A stretch of 64,000 nt of DNA from contig NZ_RHOR01000002.1 of NCBI RefSeq assembly GCF_003946625.1, positions 117,270-181,269 of the forward strand. Direction: 5' to 3'. How positions within the stretch are numbered: position 1 is the stretch's first letter; each line of letters opens with the position of its first letter. Below are positions 1 through 10,499 of this stretch, in pieces. The notes under the pieces were generated by a model that was not told the DNA's origin, searched no databases, and worked only from the letters and a program-made list of their open reading frames with translations. The translations under genes were made by a program, and so were the position numbers. Origin of the DNA: Companilactobacillus kedongensis (GTDB taxonomy: Bacteria; Bacillota; Bacilli; Lactobacillales; Lactobacillaceae).

Positions 1-1592
1 TTGGGGATGTTGGCTTTGGTAAGACTGAAGTTGCCTTGAGGGCGGCTTTTAAAGCTGTTGAAGCAGGTAAACAAGTTATCTTCTTAGTACCAACGACCTT
101 GTTGGCTCAACAACATTACGAAACGATGAAAGACAGATTTGAAGGATTCCCAGTCGAGATCGGTATGTTGTCCAGATTCCAAACTCGTAAGCAGAGTAAG
201 GAAATTGTTGAGAAAATGGAAAAAGGTGAACTTGATATTGTTGTGGGAACACATCGTTTATTATCAAAGGATGTAAAATTCCACGATATTGGTTTACTTA
301 TTATTGATGAGGAACAGCGTTTTGGTGTTAAACATAAGGAAAAAATCAAGCAATTAAAGTCTAATGTGGATGTTTTAACATTGACCGCAACGCCGATCCC
401 CAGAACTTTGAATATGTCGATGCTTGGTGTACGTGATCTGTCATTGATCGAAACGGCACCAAGTAATCGTTATCCAGTCCAAACGTACGTCATGGAACAG
501 AACTATCAAGTTATAGCTAGTGCTATTAAGCGCGAGATGGAACGTGGTGGTCAGGTCTTTTATTTGCATAATCGAGTTGAAGACATGGAGCAAGTTGCCA
601 ATCAATTACAAGCGTTAGTACCAGAAGCTAGGATCGCTACGGCACACGGTCGCATGACTGAAACACAAATGGAAGGTGTCATTTCTGACTATTTGAATGG
701 CGATTATGATGTTTTGGTAACGACGACAATTATTGAGACGGGTGTTGATATGCCAAATACCAATACTTTGATCGTGGAGAACTCGGACCGTTATGGATTA
801 TCACAACTTTATCAGATCCGTGGACGTGTTGGACGTTCTAGCCGAGTTGCCTATGCCTATTTGATGTATAAACCTAATAAAGTTTTAACAGAAGTTGGTG
901 AACAACGTCTGGAAGCAATCAAGAACTTTACTGAACTTGGTTCAGGATTCAAGATTGCTATGCGAGACTTGTCGATCCGTGGTGCCGGTAATTTACTTGG
1001 TAAACAACAACATGGATTTATTGATTCGGTTGGATTCGACCTGTATACCCAGATGTTAAATGATGCTGTGGCTAAAAAACGTGGTCATACTAAAGCTGAA
1101 AAAACGAATGCCGAAGTTAATTTGGAATTGGAAGCTTATATACCTAAGACTTATATCAGTGATGAACGTCAAAAAGTCGAGTTATACAAACGTATTCGTC
1201 AAATTGATTCCGATGAGAACTATCAAGAAGTCCGTTCAGAGTTATTAGATCGTTTTGGTGAGTATCCAGATGAAGTTCAAAACTTATTAGATATTAGTTT
1301 GTTGAAGACTTCATTGGATGAATCACTTATCAACAGCGTTGTGATGAGAAATGGCATGATAAATATTAAATTTGCTAAAAAAGCCAATGATTATTTGACC
1401 GGTGATTTAGTGTTCAAATTCTTAGGTAATACAACTATGAAGGCGACAGTCCACAATAACAATGATGAATTTAAGATTACCTTGGATTCAGGTAGTGTCA
1501 AAAAAGGTGAATGGTTCAAACAATTTGATACCTTCGCTCAAAAAATGGCTGAAGAGTTTGATAAATTAAAGAAAGTTAAAACAGAAGAATGA
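1..1592 (+). CDS. mfd: Transcription-repair coupling factor Mfd, C-terminal part (5' end outside window)
   Basis: Mfd removes RNA polymerase stalled at DNA lesions by ATP-driven translocation and recruits UvrA. The frame is already open at base 3 and reads through a Walker A ([13 protein letters not shown], bases 3-41), so the true start lies upstream and a TTG at 36 is not a start. Helicase motifs follow in order: DEEQ box (about 306-317), TATPIPRT (about 381-404), QIRGRVGRS (about 813-840), then the C-terminal TRCF domain (about 1240-1550). The N-terminal UvrB-like and polymerase-interaction domains are missing only because the window begins here. The stop overlaps the next start by 4 bp (ATGA), indicating translational coupling. 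Confidence 0.96.
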   Translation, partial: GDVGFGKTEVALRAAFKAVEAGKQVIFLVPTTLLAQQHYETMKDRFEGFPVEIGMLSRFQTRKQSKEIVEKMEKGELDIVVGTHRLLSKDVKFHDIGLLIIDEEQRFGVKHKEKIKQLKSNVDVLTLTATPIPRTLNMSMLGVRDLSLIETAPSNRYPVQTYVMEQNYQVIASAIKREMERGGQVFYLHNRVEDMEQVANQLQALVPEARIATAHGRMTETQMEGVISDYLNGDYDVLVTTTIIETGVDMPNTNTLIVENSDRYGLSQLYQIRGRVGRSSRVAYAYLMYKPNKVLTEVGEQRLEAIKNFTELGSGFKIAMRDLSIRGAGNLLGKQQHGFIDSVGFDLYTQMLNDAVAKKRGHTKAEKTNAEVNLELEAYIPKTYISDERQKVELYKRIRQIDSDENYQEVRSELLDRFGEYPDEVQNLLDISLLKTSLDESLINSVVMRNGMINIKFAKKANDYLTGDLVFKFLGNTTMKATVHNNNDEFKITLDSGSVKKGEWFKQFDTFAQKMAEEFDKLKKVKTEE

Positions 1593-3142
1593 GAAAAGAA
1601 ACCTCAAGAGCCATACAGGGGACTTGGATTCTGACGATTGCCTCACTGTTATCTGAATTATTGAGTGCAATCTATCGGATACCTTTGCAAAATATTGTTG
1701 GGGATCGGGGCTATTTCATTTATCAACAGGTTTATCCCATTTATGGGATATTTTCTGTCTTAGCATTGTCGGGATTACCAGTAGTGATCTCAAAAGTTTT
1801 TGCACAACAAGGTAGTGATGCTGCTAAAAGTAGACTGATGAAGAATACTTTTGGATTGTTACTGGCGGTCTGCATCTTGATTACTATTTTGTTGTGGGGA
1901 GCATCTAAAAAATTAGCATTTTTTATGGGTGATCCTAATTTATATCATGAAGTTCGTGCGGTATCGTTAACGTTTCTGTTGATACCGTTTGAGGCGAGTT
2001 TACGAGGGTACTTTCAAAGTGAACTGATCATGGAACCGAGTGCCATTTCGCAAATATCTGAACAATTGGTCAGGATCATTGTGATCATAGGGGCTGCGAT
2101 GCTATTTGGCAAAGGGATGCTTGATGAATATCAGATGGGGACACTTGCAAATAGCGGTGCCTTTATCGGTGGACTATTTGCGGTAGTAATTTTAGGGATC
2201 GCAATGTTAGTCAGGCATCCACTTGTTAAAAGTAAGCAGTCGTCTGATTTGAAATTGGAAAAGGGTTTGAGCTTAGAGGTTGTTTTAATAATCATCTTCA
2301 CTGGTGTGACGATCTTCTATCAGTTTATCGATTCATTTTCGATGTTGCGTTTACTGATGAGAGCTGGACACCAGTTAGCTGAAGCAGAAATCCTAAAGGG
2401 TGTCTTTGATCGTGCGCAACCGTTGATTCAATTAGGCATCGTTATTTCATTGTCATTTGTTTCGACAATCATGCCGCAATTAAAATCAGATAAGTTTGAT
2501 ATGAATAAACAATTGATCGGTAAAATGATGCGTGTTTGCCTGTGGTTGGCTACAGCAGAAACGGCTGGATTGATCTCATTGATGCCAGTCGTTAATACGA
2601 TGTTGTTCACTAATTCAGATGGATCATTTGCTTTAGGTGTTTATATGTTGTCGATCGTGATTGTTTCAGGGATCAACTTGTTAATAGCCGTTACGAGCAG
2701 CGATAATGAAAAAAACCTAGTCAAACTGGTAATATTCTTAGTATCGCTAGTAGCAAAAGTTGTACTTAATATTTTATTGATACCACATTTTGGTATCGTT
2801 GGTGCGGCCTTAGCAACCGTCTTGAGTGAACTAATAATCCTAAGTGGTCTATTGATGATTTATTCAAAAGATCGGGGAACATTGTTGATCGGTCGCAGGT
2901 TCACAGTCAAAGTATTATCGTCAGGTTTATTTATGGCTTTATGCATCAGAGCGTTAGAAAAGTTTATGAATCACTATTTGTTTTTAACACGAGTGAACAG
3001 TGTTTTAATAAGCATAGTATTGATCCCAATAGGTATAGTTATCTACTTGTATTTATCGAAAGTACTAAACATTTTGGATAAATCAGAGTGGAAGATATTA
3101 CCAATGGGAAAACTATTTATAAAAATTATGAGGATTGAGTGA
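1589..3142 (+). CDS. Polysaccharide biosynthesis/lipid flippase-type membrane protein (MurJ/MATE fold, YabM-SpoVB family)
   Basis: A 517-residue, almost entirely hydrophobic protein with about 14 predicted membrane helices. Its start ([24 protein letters not shown]) is typical of the YabM/SpoVB branch of the MOP exporter superfamily. Members move lipid-linked precursors, including lipid II, across the membrane; the substrate here cannot be read from sequence. It is translationally coupled to mfd (4-bp overlap) and followed after 3 bp by rqcP, matching the Bacillus mfd-spoVT-yabM-yabN-yabO neighbourhood with spoVT and yabN absent. It probably acts in cell-wall polymer export, but function is inferred from family only. 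Confidence 0.88.
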   Translation: MRKETSRAIQGTWILTIASLLSELLSAIYRIPLQNIVGDRGYFIYQQVYPIYGIFSVLALSGLPVVISKVFAQQGSDAAKSRLMKNTFGLLLAVCILITILLWGASKKLAFFMGDPNLYHEVRAVSLTFLLIPFEASLRGYFQSELIMEPSAISQISEQLVRIIVIIGAAMLFGKGMLDEYQMGTLANSGAFIGGLFAVVILGIAMLVRHPLVKSKQSSDLKLEKGLSLEVVLIIIFTGVTIFYQFIDSFSMLRLLMRAGHQLAEAEILKGVFDRAQPLIQLGIVISLSFVSTIMPQLKSDKFDMNKQLIGKMMRVCLWLATAETAGLISLMPVVNTMLFTNSDGSFALGVYMLSIVIVSGINLLIAVTSSDNEKNLVKLVIFLVSLVAKVVLNILLIPHFGIVGAALATVLSELIILSGLLMIYSKDRGTLLIGRRFTVKVLSSGLFMALCIRALEKFMNHYLFLTRVNSVLISIVLIPIGIVIYLYLSKVLNILDKSEWKILPMGKLFIKIMRIE

Positions 3143-3145
3143 AAA

Positions 3146-3388
3146 ATGAGATTAGATAAATTTCTAAAAGTAAGTCGTATTATTAAAAGAAGAACAGTTG
3201 CCAAAGAATTTGCCGACAACGGACGTGCTACGGTCAATGATCGTGTAGCAAAATCATCAACTGATGTATCAGTAGGGGATGTCTTGGAAATGCACTTTGG
3301 TGAAAGAACTATGAAAGTCAGAATCCTTAACATCAAAGAAACAACTAAGAAGAGCGATTCAGAAGAGATGTTCGAAGAAATCGACTAA
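3146..3388 (+). CDS. rqcP: S4-domain RNA-binding protein RqcP (YabO)
   Basis: An 80-residue protein made almost wholly of one S4 RNA-binding fold (MRLDKFLKVSRIIKRRTVAKE... to about residue 65) with an acidic tail. In Firmicutes RqcP/YabO works with RqcH on the free 50S subunit in ribosome-associated quality control, where C-terminal alanine tails are added to stalled nascent chains. The start follows the upstream stop by 3 bp, so it is cotranscribed with the exporter gene. Length and N-terminal motif are typical of the family. Confidence 0.92.
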   Translation: MRLDKFLKVSRIIKRRTVAKEFADNGRATVNDRVAKSSTDVSVGDVLEMHFGERTMKVRILNIKETTKKSDSEEMFEEID

Positions 3389-3422
3389 ATGTTGAGATTA
3401 GATTAAAAAGCTTAGAAAACGG

Positions 3423-3451
3423 TTCAAATCAAGCCCCAAAATTGGTATACT
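3423..3451 (+). promoter_or_regulatory. Putative sigma-A promoter for divIC
   Basis: TTCAAA (3423-3428) and TATACT (3446-3451) are separated by 17 bp in the gap before divIC, with an AGGGGAG ribosome binding site downstream. Read from consensus match only. Confidence 0.55.
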
Positions 3452-3481
3452 CAATGTATTAATTTCTAGGGGAGTAGTAGC

Positions 3482-3874
3482 ATGGAAGTACATAAATTAG
3501 CTAACTCTAATGTCTCAGTTTTAAAACCGAAACAAGTAAATAATTCCCAAAATACTAGTCGAAGTAACTATGTTCTAAAAATTCATAAGCGTCGATTAGC
3601 CGCAATTGGGATTGTTTTTGCATTAGTGATTTGTGTACTGGGCTTTCAAATAATTAGTGCTCATCAAGCTTATTCAAAAACAGTTGGCAACATTGAAGTT
3701 AGCCAAGAAAAATTGAGTAAACAAAAAGCAACTAAACATGATTTGAAGATCGAAAAGTCACAACTTAATAATAAGAGCTATCTAGAGAAATATATTCGTG
3801 AGAAGTATATGTACTCAAAACCTGGTGAACAGATTTATAATTTGCCAGATTCAGCTAATACTTTTCAAAAATAG
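3482..3874 (+). CDS. divIC: Septum formation initiator DivIC
   Basis: A 130-residue bitopic membrane protein: a basic cytoplasmic N-terminus (about 1-36), one membrane helix (about 38-58, LAAIGIVFALVICVLGFQII), then a short extracellular coiled coil ending in a conserved YxxxYIREKYMYSKPGEQIYNLP block typical of the FtsL/DivIC family. DivIC forms a complex with FtsL and DivIB at the division septum. Its place after yabO and before yabR is the classic Bacillus order. It has its own likely promoter upstream. Confidence 0.92.
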   Translation: MEVHKLANSNVSVLKPKQVNNSQNTSRSNYVLKIHKRRLAAIGIVFALVICVLGFQIISAHQAYSKTVGNIEVSQEKLSKQKATKHDLKIEKSQLNNKSYLEKYIREKYMYSKPGEQIYNLPDSANTFQK

Positions 3875-3896
3875 GGAAAGGGATTTTTTTATTTAG

Positions 3897-4292
3897 ATGA
3901 CAGTTGAAGTAGGATCCAAAGCAGAAGGTAAAGTTACTGGAATTACAAATTTTGGAGCATTCGTTGACCTAGGAGAAGGACAAAGCGGAATGGTACACAT
4001 CAGTGAAGTTGCTGATGGATACGTTAAAGATATCCACGATGTCTTAAAGGTCGGAGATACTGTAAAAGTTTTGGTTCTTAATGAAAAGGATCATAAAATT
4101 GCATTGTCTATTAAGCAAGCCAGTGACAGACCAAGACCTAAGCGTCACTTTGAAAAGAAACCGCAACATAAACCGGTAGAAAATTTTGATGATATGATGT
4201 CTGACTTCATGAAACAAAGTGAAGAGAGAATGACTACCATTCGTAAAAATACTGAAGGTAAACGCGGTGGCCGTGGTGGCCGTAGAAGCTAA
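3897..4292 (+). CDS. yabR: S1 RNA-binding domain protein YabR
   Basis: A 131-residue protein with a single S1 OB-fold at residues 1-72 (VGSKAEGKVTGITNFGAFVDL ... MVHISEV ... KVLVLNEKDHKIALSIKQ), followed by a charged tail rich in Arg/Lys/Gly ending KRGGRGGRRS. Such single-S1 proteins bind RNA and associate with ribosomes or polynucleotide phosphorylase-type complexes; the exact role of YabR is not settled. It directly follows divIC, as in Bacillus. The purine-rich ribosome site lies unusually far (about 13 nt) from the ATG at 3897. Confidence 0.88.
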   Translation: MTVEVGSKAEGKVTGITNFGAFVDLGEGQSGMVHISEVADGYVKDIHDVLKVGDTVKVLVLNEKDHKIALSIKQASDRPRPKRHFEKKPQHKPVENFDDMMSDFMKQSEERMTTIRKNTEGKRGGRGGRRS

Positions 4293-4300
4293 ATTAATTA

Positions 4301-4341
4301 AAAAAGCGTTTCGTTTACAAGTCGTAGGCGAAGCGCTTTTT
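4301..4341 (+). terminator. Intrinsic terminator after yabR
   Basis: Arms AAAAAGCGTTTCG (4301-4313) and CGAAGCGCTTTTT (4329-4341), one G-U pair, 15-nt loop, ending in a T run. It separates divIC-yabR from tilS. Confidence 0.75.
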
Positions 4342-4360
4342 AGTATATAAGAAGGACAGT

Positions 4361-5665
4361 ATGAGAATAGAAAATGAATTGATCGGAGCAGTAAAAAAGG
4401 TTTTACACAAGTACCAGGCCAAACGAGTTTTGATTGCTGTTTCTGGTGGTGTAGATTCGATGGTCTTATTGACAATTGTCAGTAAGCTTTTTTCCAACAA
4501 AGACTTCGGCGTGGTCAACGTTGATCACGACTTGCGTCCTAGTAGTGCTGAAGAAGTAGAATTTTTGAAAGATTTTTGTCAGCAACATGATTTTAAATTC
4601 TATACAACTAAGTGGACTAATCATCCGAGTGATATTGGTATGGAAGCGGCCGGTCGCAAGTTTCGCTATGACTTTTTTGCCCAAGTAATGAAGCGTGATA
4701 ATTACGACACATTGCTGACAGCACATCATGCTAATGATTTAGCTGAGAATATTTTGATGAAGCTGATCCGCTCTGGAAATATTTTTGAGGTCACAAGTCT
4801 TAAACAAAGACGTAATTTTACAGTAGGACAATTAGTCAGACCGCTGTTGCAATTCAGCAAAGCTGACTTAAAAACCTATGCTAAGACTAGAGAGATAAAA
4901 TACGTTCAAGATGAGACAAATTTTGAGAATATTACTATGCGTAATCGATTACGGAATAACATTTTTCCAGAATTAGAACAGGAAAACGGTCAAGTATTGT
5001 CACACTTTAATTTATTTGATCAGCAGTTGAATGCTTTGATTGATTTGGCTGTAGATAAATTTTCTCAGATAGAATTACAAATGGATATATCTAATTTGGC
5101 AGGTAAGTTAATGCCTGTAAAAGTTTTGGATCATAATCAGCAGACCTTATTTTGGGGAAGCTTTTTTACTCGAAAACTACCTATCTCCGTCAGCAATAAA
5201 CAAATTGACCAAATAATAGAGGTAATTGAAAATGATCATCCTAATGCGTCTGTTAATTTAGAAGATAATTGGATCTTTCAAAGGTCATATGAGCGTTTTA
5301 TAATTCGGAAATCGCAATCCTTAATAAATTTAAAAAAATTGATTCAAGTCAATCAAACCGTCAAAATAAATGGGTATAATTTAGTTGTAAAACGTGTTCC
5401 AGTTTCAGAAGCAGATATATTAGTTAATAAAATTCCTGAGCAAATTATGCTGCGAACAAGACAGGCGGGTGATAAATTAACTTTAGATAATAATCGCCAT
5501 CAGAAATTAAGCAAACGATTCATTAATAAAAAGGTTCCTGAGTATCAAAGAGATCATTCAATTATTTTATTATTTGATAATCAGATAGTATGGGTTGAAA
5601 AAATCTATAAGATAAGCGATTATTTTAAACAAGGTAATTATGGTTTCAAAATAGACTTTAGATGA
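4361..5665 (+). CDS. tilS: tRNA(Ile)-lysidine synthetase TilS
   Basis: TilS uses ATP and lysine to convert C34 of tRNA-Ile(CAU) into lysidine, switching both decoding and charging from Met to Ile; it is essential in most bacteria. The 434-residue product has the PP-loop ATP pyrophosphatase motif SGGVDSM at about residues 28-34, the LTAHHANDLAEN motif near residue 122, and a divergent C-terminal TilS substrate-binding domain (about 365-430). It lies 9 bp upstream of hpt, the conserved tilS-hpt-ftsH order of Firmicutes. Confidence 0.95.
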   Translation: MRIENELIGAVKKVLHKYQAKRVLIAVSGGVDSMVLLTIVSKLFSNKDFGVVNVDHDLRPSSAEEVEFLKDFCQQHDFKFYTTKWTNHPSDIGMEAAGRKFRYDFFAQVMKRDNYDTLLTAHHANDLAENILMKLIRSGNIFEVTSLKQRRNFTVGQLVRPLLQFSKADLKTYAKTREIKYVQDETNFENITMRNRLRNNIFPELEQENGQVLSHFNLFDQQLNALIDLAVDKFSQIELQMDISNLAGKLMPVKVLDHNQQTLFWGSFFTRKLPISVSNKQIDQIIEVIENDHPNASVNLEDNWIFQRSYERFIIRKSQSLINLKKLIQVNQTVKINGYNLVVKRVPVSEADILVNKIPEQIMLRTRQAGDKLTLDNNRHQKLSKRFINKKVPEYQRDHSIILLFDNQIVWVEKIYKISDYFKQGNYGFKIDFR

Positions 5666-5674
5666 GGTAGGAAA

Positions 5675-6220
5675 ATGAATTCAGATATCGAAAGGGTTCT
5701 AGTATCACAAGAAAAAATCGAGGAAACAAATATTCGACTAGGTAAAGAATTGACCAAAGACTATGCTGACAAGAATCCCTTGTTTGTTTGTATCTTACGT
5801 GGTGCTGCTATGTTCATGATGGATCTAGTAAAAAATATTGATATTCCAATGGAATATGATTTCATGGATGTTTCCAGTTATGGTGGTGAAAATACATCAA
5901 CTACTGGTGAAGTTAGGATCATTAAGGATTTGGATACACCATTGAGCGGTCGTGATGTGGTTATCGTCGAGGATATCATCGATACTGGGTACACGTTAGA
6001 TCGTTTGATCGAGTTGTTTAAGACTCGTAACGCTAAGTCCATTAGGATCGTTTCATTTTTAGATAAACCAGCTAGAAGAATCAAGCATGTTCATGTAGAT
6101 TATGTTGGTGTTCAGATACCGGATGCCTTCGTTGTAGGGTATGGAATGGACTTCGATGAACATTACCGTAACCTGCCTTATGTCGGCGTTTTAAGCCCAG
6201 AGGTTTATTCAACAAAATAA
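5675..6220 (+). CDS. hpt: Hypoxanthine phosphoribosyltransferase
   Basis: Purine salvage enzyme converting hypoxanthine (and often guanine) plus PRPP to IMP/GMP. The 181-residue protein carries the PRPP-binding motif VVIVEDIIDTGYTL at about residues 95-108 and the LRGAAMFMMDL loop near residue 42. A GAGGTAGG ribosome site precedes the ATG. It is cotranscribed with tilS (9-bp gap). In Bacillus and Listeria, HprT and TilS interact to activate ftsH transcription; the same adjacency here makes that conceivable but unproven. Confidence 0.95.
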   Translation: MNSDIERVLVSQEKIEETNIRLGKELTKDYADKNPLFVCILRGAAMFMMDLVKNIDIPMEYDFMDVSSYGGENTSTTGEVRIIKDLDTPLSGRDVVIVEDIIDTGYTLDRLIELFKTRNAKSIRIVSFLDKPARRIKHVHVDYVGVQIPDAFVVGYGMDFDEHYRNLPYVGVLSPEVYSTK

Positions 6221-6243
6221 TTAGGATAGCGGTATAATTATTA

Positions 6244-6271
6244 TTGCGTTAATATCCACCAATGTTACAAT
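6244..6271 (+). promoter_or_regulatory. Possible promoter for ftsH
   Basis: TTGCGT (6244-6249) and TACAAT (6266-6271) are 16 bp apart, about 30 bp before the ftsH start. A second TATAAT at 6233-6238 lacks a good -35. Either could serve; weak evidence. Confidence 0.35.
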
Positions 6272-6302
6272 ATGTAGCGTCTAATTAATTAGGAGGAAAT
6301 GT

Positions 6303-8453
6303 ATGAAAAACAATCGAAATAGGTTAATCAATAATAGCCTGTTTTACATCTTGCTCTTTGTTGTTTTGGTGCTTGCAGCAAGTTGGTTTGCTGGTGGTCA
6401 ATCCTCAGATCAATCTAAAACGCTGAGCCAAGATCAATTTATTACTCAACTTAATAAAGGAAAAGTTAAGAGTTTTAAAATCGAGCCTATCGGAGGAGCT
6501 TATCAAGTAACTGGTGAATACAAGAAAGCTCAGAAGACTTCGGCTACTAAATCAGTTTCTCTATTTAGTCGTAGGCAATCAACGACAACGTCAGAAGTAA
6601 CACAGTTTACTTCTACTGTATTGCCTAACAATGATACTTTAAAACGAATCAATAACGCAGCGGAAGCTAAGAGTGTTAAAACGACTGCTGCTCCTAAATC
6701 ACAATCCTCACAATGGATTTCATTGATTCTAACCTTAGTCTTACCATTCCTTCTCTTCTTCTTCATCATCTTTGCAATGATGGGTCGAGGCGGACAAGGT
6801 GGCGGATCTAATCGAGTTATGAACTTTGGTAAATCCAAAGTTAAACCTGAAGATCCTAAGAAGAACAAAGTTAGATTCTCTGATGTCGCTGGTGCTGAAG
6901 AGGAAAAGCAAGAACTTGTTGAGGTTGTTGAGTTCTTAAAAGATCCAAGAAAGTTCGTATCGCTTGGTGCTAGAATCCCATCGGGTGTGTTACTCGAAGG
7001 TCCTCCTGGTACTGGTAAAACCTTACTTGCTAAGGCTGTAGCTGGTGAAGCTAAAGTTCCATTCTATTCAATCTCTGGTTCTGACTTCGTTGAAATGTTC
7101 GTCGGTGTCGGTGCATCTCGTGTTCGTGACTTGTTCGAGAATGCCAAAAAAGATGCTCCATCAATTATCTTTATTGATGAAATTGATGCTGTTGGTCGTC
7201 AACGTGGTTCTGGTACCGGTGGTGGTAATGATGAACGTGAACAAACGCTTAACCAATTATTGATCGAAATGGATGGATTTACAGGTAATGAGGGTGTCAT
7301 CGTTATGGCCGCTACTAACCGTTCTGATGTACTTGATCCTGCCTTGTTACGTCCAGGTCGTTTTGACCGTAAGATTTTAGTTGGTCGTCCAGATGTTAAG
7401 GGACGTGAAGCTATTCTTAAAGTTCATGCTACAAATAAACCATTTACAGATGATGTCGATCTAAAAGTTATTGCTCAACAAACCCCTGGTTTCGTTGGTG
7501 CTGACCTTGAAAACTTACTTAACGAAGCTGCCTTAGTTGCTGCTAGACGTGGTAAACAAAAGATCGATCCTTCTGATATTGATGAAGCTGAAGACCGTGT
7601 TATTGCTGGACCAGCTAAGAAGAATCGTGTCATTTCTGATAAAGAACGCCATATGGTTGCTTATCACGAAGCTGGACATGCTCTTATTGGATTAGTCCTA
7701 AGTGATTCACGTGTCGTTAGAAAAGTTACGATCGTTCCACGTGGTAAGGCTGGTGGTTATGCCATCATGCTTCCAAAGGATGATCAAAACTTAATTACTA
7801 AGAAAGAATTAACTGAACAAATTGCTGGTTTGCTTGGTGGTCGTACAGCCGAAGAAATTATCTTTGGTTCGCAATCATCCGGGGCTTCAAATGACTTTGA
7901 GCAAGCCACTCAAATTGCTCGTACAATGGTTACTGAATATGGTATGACTGATCGTTTAGGCCAAGTTCAACTTGAAAAGAACGGTCAACCATTCGGTGGT
8001 GGAAGTTACCGTGCCGAACCTTCATATTCAGAAAGTACAGCTAATGCAATTGATCAAGAAGTTAAACGTTTCCTTGATGAAGGTCATGAACAAGCTCGTG
8101 AAATCATCGAGAGTCACCGTGAACAACATAAATTAATTGCTGAAGCATTGCTCAAGTATGAAACACTTGATGAAAAGGAAATCTTAAGTCTCTTCAATTC
8201 AGGCAAGATGCCCGATGGTGACTTGAAAGAGGAGTTCCCAAGTGAAAGTGCTGCTACTTTTGAACAAGCTAAACGTGCTGTTGAAGCTAAGGACGCCGCT
8301 AAGCAAAAGTCTGACGATTCTAAAGAAGAAGACAGTAGTACTGATACTGAATTCCCTTCAGAAAAGAAAGATGACGACAGTCATAGTGACGATAAGCCAA
8401 ATACTGATGAATCAAGTGATCAAAACAATCACGACGATACACAGGATAAATAA
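6303..8453 (+). CDS. ftsH: ATP-dependent zinc metalloprotease FtsH
   Basis: Membrane-anchored AAA+ protease that degrades misassembled membrane and selected cytoplasmic proteins as a hexamer. The 716-residue product has an N-terminal helix (about 11-29), an extracytoplasmic loop, a second helix (about 137-160), Walker A GPPGTGKT (about 232-239), [15 protein letters not shown], and the zinc motif HEAGH (about 455-459). The last ~60 residues form an acidic Ser/Asp/Glu-rich tail. The ribosome site AGGAGG is well placed. It ends at a strong terminator. Confidence 0.97.
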   Translation: MKNNRNRLINNSLFYILLFVVLVLAASWFAGGQSSDQSKTLSQDQFITQLNKGKVKSFKIEPIGGAYQVTGEYKKAQKTSATKSVSLFSRRQSTTTSEVTQFTSTVLPNNDTLKRINNAAEAKSVKTTAAPKSQSSQWISLILTLVLPFLLFFFIIFAMMGRGGQGGGSNRVMNFGKSKVKPEDPKKNKVRFSDVAGAEEEKQELVEVVEFLKDPRKFVSLGARIPSGVLLEGPPGTGKTLLAKAVAGEAKVPFYSISGSDFVEMFVGVGASRVRDLFENAKKDAPSIIFIDEIDAVGRQRGSGTGGGNDEREQTLNQLLIEMDGFTGNEGVIVMAATNRSDVLDPALLRPGRFDRKILVGRPDVKGREAILKVHATNKPFTDDVDLKVIAQQTPGFVGADLENLLNEAALVAARRGKQKIDPSDIDEAEDRVIAGPAKKNRVISDKERHMVAYHEAGHALIGLVLSDSRVVRKVTIVPRGKAGGYAIMLPKDDQNLITKKELTEQIAGLLGGRTAEEIIFGSQSSGASNDFEQATQIARTMVTEYGMTDRLGQVQLEKNGQPFGGGSYRAEPSYSESTANAIDQEVKRFLDEGHEQAREIIESHREQHKLIAEALLKYETLDEKEILSLFNSGKMPDGDLKEEFPSESAATFEQAKRAVEAKDAAKQKSDDSKEEDSSTDTEFPSEKKDDDSHSDDKPNTDESSDQNNHDDTQDK

Positions 8454-8482
8454 AAGAAGCGACTCGTTTGAGTCGCTTTTTT
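8453..8482 (+). terminator. Terminator after ftsH
   Basis: Stem AAGCGACTC (8457-8465) / GAGTCGCTT (8470-8478) with a GTTT loop and a run of T to 8482. Confidence 0.9.
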
Positions 8483-8506
8483 GAATGAAAAATATAGGAG
8501 AATACA

Positions 8507-9388
8507 ATGACAGATACATTAACAAAATCAGTTTCTAAAGATGGAAAATTCAGAGTATACGTAATCAACGCAACTGATACAATTGCTGAAACTCAAAAAA
8601 GACACGACACTTGGTCTAACTCAACAGCCGCTTTAGGCCGTACAATGATCGGATCGATTTTAGTTGCTACTTCAACACTTAAAGAAGATGAAGTTTTGAC
8701 AACAAGAGTTGTTGCTGATGGACCCGCCGGTGCGATTGTAGTTGATGCCAATGCAAAAGGAACCGTCAAAGGATATATTCAAAATCCGCATGTTAGTTTG
8801 CCACTTAATGATGACCATCATATCGATGTCAAAGGTGCTGTTGGTACAAACGGGACTTTAAGCATCACTAAAGATCTACATATGAAAGATCCTTTTACAG
8901 GTCAAGTTCCGATCGTATCTGGTGAAATTGGTGCCGACTTTACATACTACATGGCGAAGTCAGAACAGATCCCATCGGCTATCGGAGTTTCAGTTTTTGT
9001 ACAACCCAACGAGACTGTCGGTGCCGCCGGAGGTTTCTTGATCCAAACGTTGCCTGGTGCTAATGACGATGACATTACTAGGATAGAGAATAACCTTAAA
9101 ATAGTTCCTAATTTATCAACTCTTTTGAATGAAGGATTGACTAATGAAGAAGTGTTGAATAAGTTGATGAATGGTGCTGATATGAAAGTTCTTGATACAA
9201 TGCCAATCGCTTTTAAGTGTGATTGTTCAAAAGATAAATTCTCTAAGTCTTTAGCAACTTTATCAAATGATGAACTTCAAGCTATGATCGATGAAAATCA
9301 TGGTGCAGAGGCTGTCTGTAAATTCTGTGGTAATAAATATCAATTCAGTGAAGATGAATTACAAAGCATTATTTCTGAAAAAAAGTAA
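8507..9388 (+). CDS. hslO: Redox-regulated holdase chaperone Hsp33
   Basis: Hsp33 is a cytoplasmic chaperone switched on by oxidation: its zinc-binding cysteines form disulfides, the C-terminal linker unfolds, and it holds unfolding proteins. The 293-residue protein has the normal N-terminal domain and keeps all four zinc ligands as CDC (about 238-240) and CKFC (about 271-274). It follows ftsH, a common stress-proteostasis pairing, but is separated from it by a terminator, so it may have its own promoter in the short gap or depend on read-through. Confidence 0.95.
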   Translation: MTDTLTKSVSKDGKFRVYVINATDTIAETQKRHDTWSNSTAALGRTMIGSILVATSTLKEDEVLTTRVVADGPAGAIVVDANAKGTVKGYIQNPHVSLPLNDDHHIDVKGAVGTNGTLSITKDLHMKDPFTGQVPIVSGEIGADFTYYMAKSEQIPSAIGVSVFVQPNETVGAAGGFLIQTLPGANDDDITRIENNLKIVPNLSTLLNEGLTNEEVLNKLMNGADMKVLDTMPIAFKCDCSKDKFSKSLATLSNDELQAMIDENHGAEAVCKFCGNKYQFSEDELQSIISEKK

Positions 9389-9470
9389 TGATGTTTGCCA
9401 ATTAAATATAAAATTTGTTATCATGACAAGTTGTAAATAAAAACGTGAAAAGTTTTTTGAGGTAGACAGT

Positions 9471-10499
9471 ATGGAATGGAAAATAGGTAACGTTACAATC
9501 TCTAATCAGGTTGTCGTTGCACCTATGGCAGGTATTACTAATTCATCCTTTCGGGTCACTGCAAGAGAATTTGGAGCTGGATTAGTTGTCTGTGAAATGA
9601 TCAGTGATCAAGGTATTAGGCATCGTAATCTTAAGACCTTGGGCATGATGCTTGTGGACCCTAAGGAACATCCAGTTAGTATTCAAATTTTTGGCGGCAC
9701 GACTGAATCATTGGTCAGCGCGGCTCGGTATGTAGCCGAAAATACTGGTGCTGATATTATTGATATTAATATGGGATGTCCAGTGAAGAAGGTTACCAAA
9801 ATTGGTGCTGGTTCCAGTTGGCTCCGTAATCCGGATAAACTTTATGAGATGGTAAAAGCCGTCAGTGAATCAGTTGATAAGCCAGTCACAGTCAAAATGA
9901 GAACAGGTTGGGATAATGATCATATTTTGGCAGTTGAAAATGCATTAGCCGCTCAAGAAGCTGGTGCCTCAGCTGTAGCAATGCACGGTCGAACCAAGTC
10001 ACAGATGTATAGTGGCCATTCCGACTGGGAGCTTTTACACGAAGTGGCGCAACATTTAACCATTCCTTTCATTGGCAATGGGGATGTTGTGACACCTCAA
10101 GACGCGAAAGCAATGATCGATGATGTCGGTGCTGATGCTGTAATGGTGGGTCGAGCTGTCATCGGAAATCTTTGGCGTTTGAACGAAATGAATCATTATT
10201 TGGAAACAGGCGAGTTGCTTCCTGAACCAACTATTGGAGAAAAAATTAATATGGCTAAACTTCAACTCCAACGTCTGGTAGACTTAAAAGGTGAGCATGT
10301 TGATGTTCCAGAATTTCGTCAACAGGCAGCATATTATCTAAAGGGGATTCCCCATGCAGTCAGAACTCGTGCTAAAGTAGTGAATGAAGATTCAGTACAG
10401 GGAGTTTTTGATGCACTAGATCAATTTGTTGAAAGTTACGAACAACGAGAAGCGAGATCTTCAAAAAATTTCGTAGACAGGGGGAAAAGTTTTGAGTAA
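9471..10499 (+). CDS. dusB: tRNA-dihydrouridine synthase (DusB type)
   Basis: A 342-residue FMN-dependent enzyme that reduces uridines in the tRNA D-loop. The TIM-barrel start [14 protein letters not shown] (about 15-28), catalytic NMGCPVKK (Cys at about 103), MRTGWD and [11 protein letters not shown] motifs place it in the Dus family. GAGGTAG precedes the ATG. It overlaps lysS by 8 bp, a conserved lactobacillal pairing linking tRNA modification to aminoacylation. Assignment to subtype DusB is from gene context and general similarity. Confidence 0.92.
   Translation: MEWKIGNVTISNQVVVAPMAGITNSSFRVTAREFGAGLVVCEMISDQGIRHRNLKTLGMMLVDPKEHPVSIQIFGGTTESLVSAARYVAENTGADIIDINMGCPVKKVTKIGAGSSWLRNPDKLYEMVKAVSESVDKPVTVKMRTGWDNDHILAVENALAAQEAGASAVAMHGRTKSQMYSGHSDWELLHEVAQHLTIPFIGNGDVVTPQDAKAMIDDVGADAVMVGRAVIGNLWRLNEMNHYLETGELLPEPTIGEKINMAKLQLQRLVDLKGEHVDVPEFRQQAAYYLKGIPHAVRTRAKVVNEDSVQGVFDALDQFVESYEQREARSSKNFVDRGKSFE

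Noticed and set aside
36..41. TTG at 36 as a start for mfd
   Set aside because: The frame is open upstream and encodes the Walker A motif from base 3, so this is an internal codon of a truncated gene.
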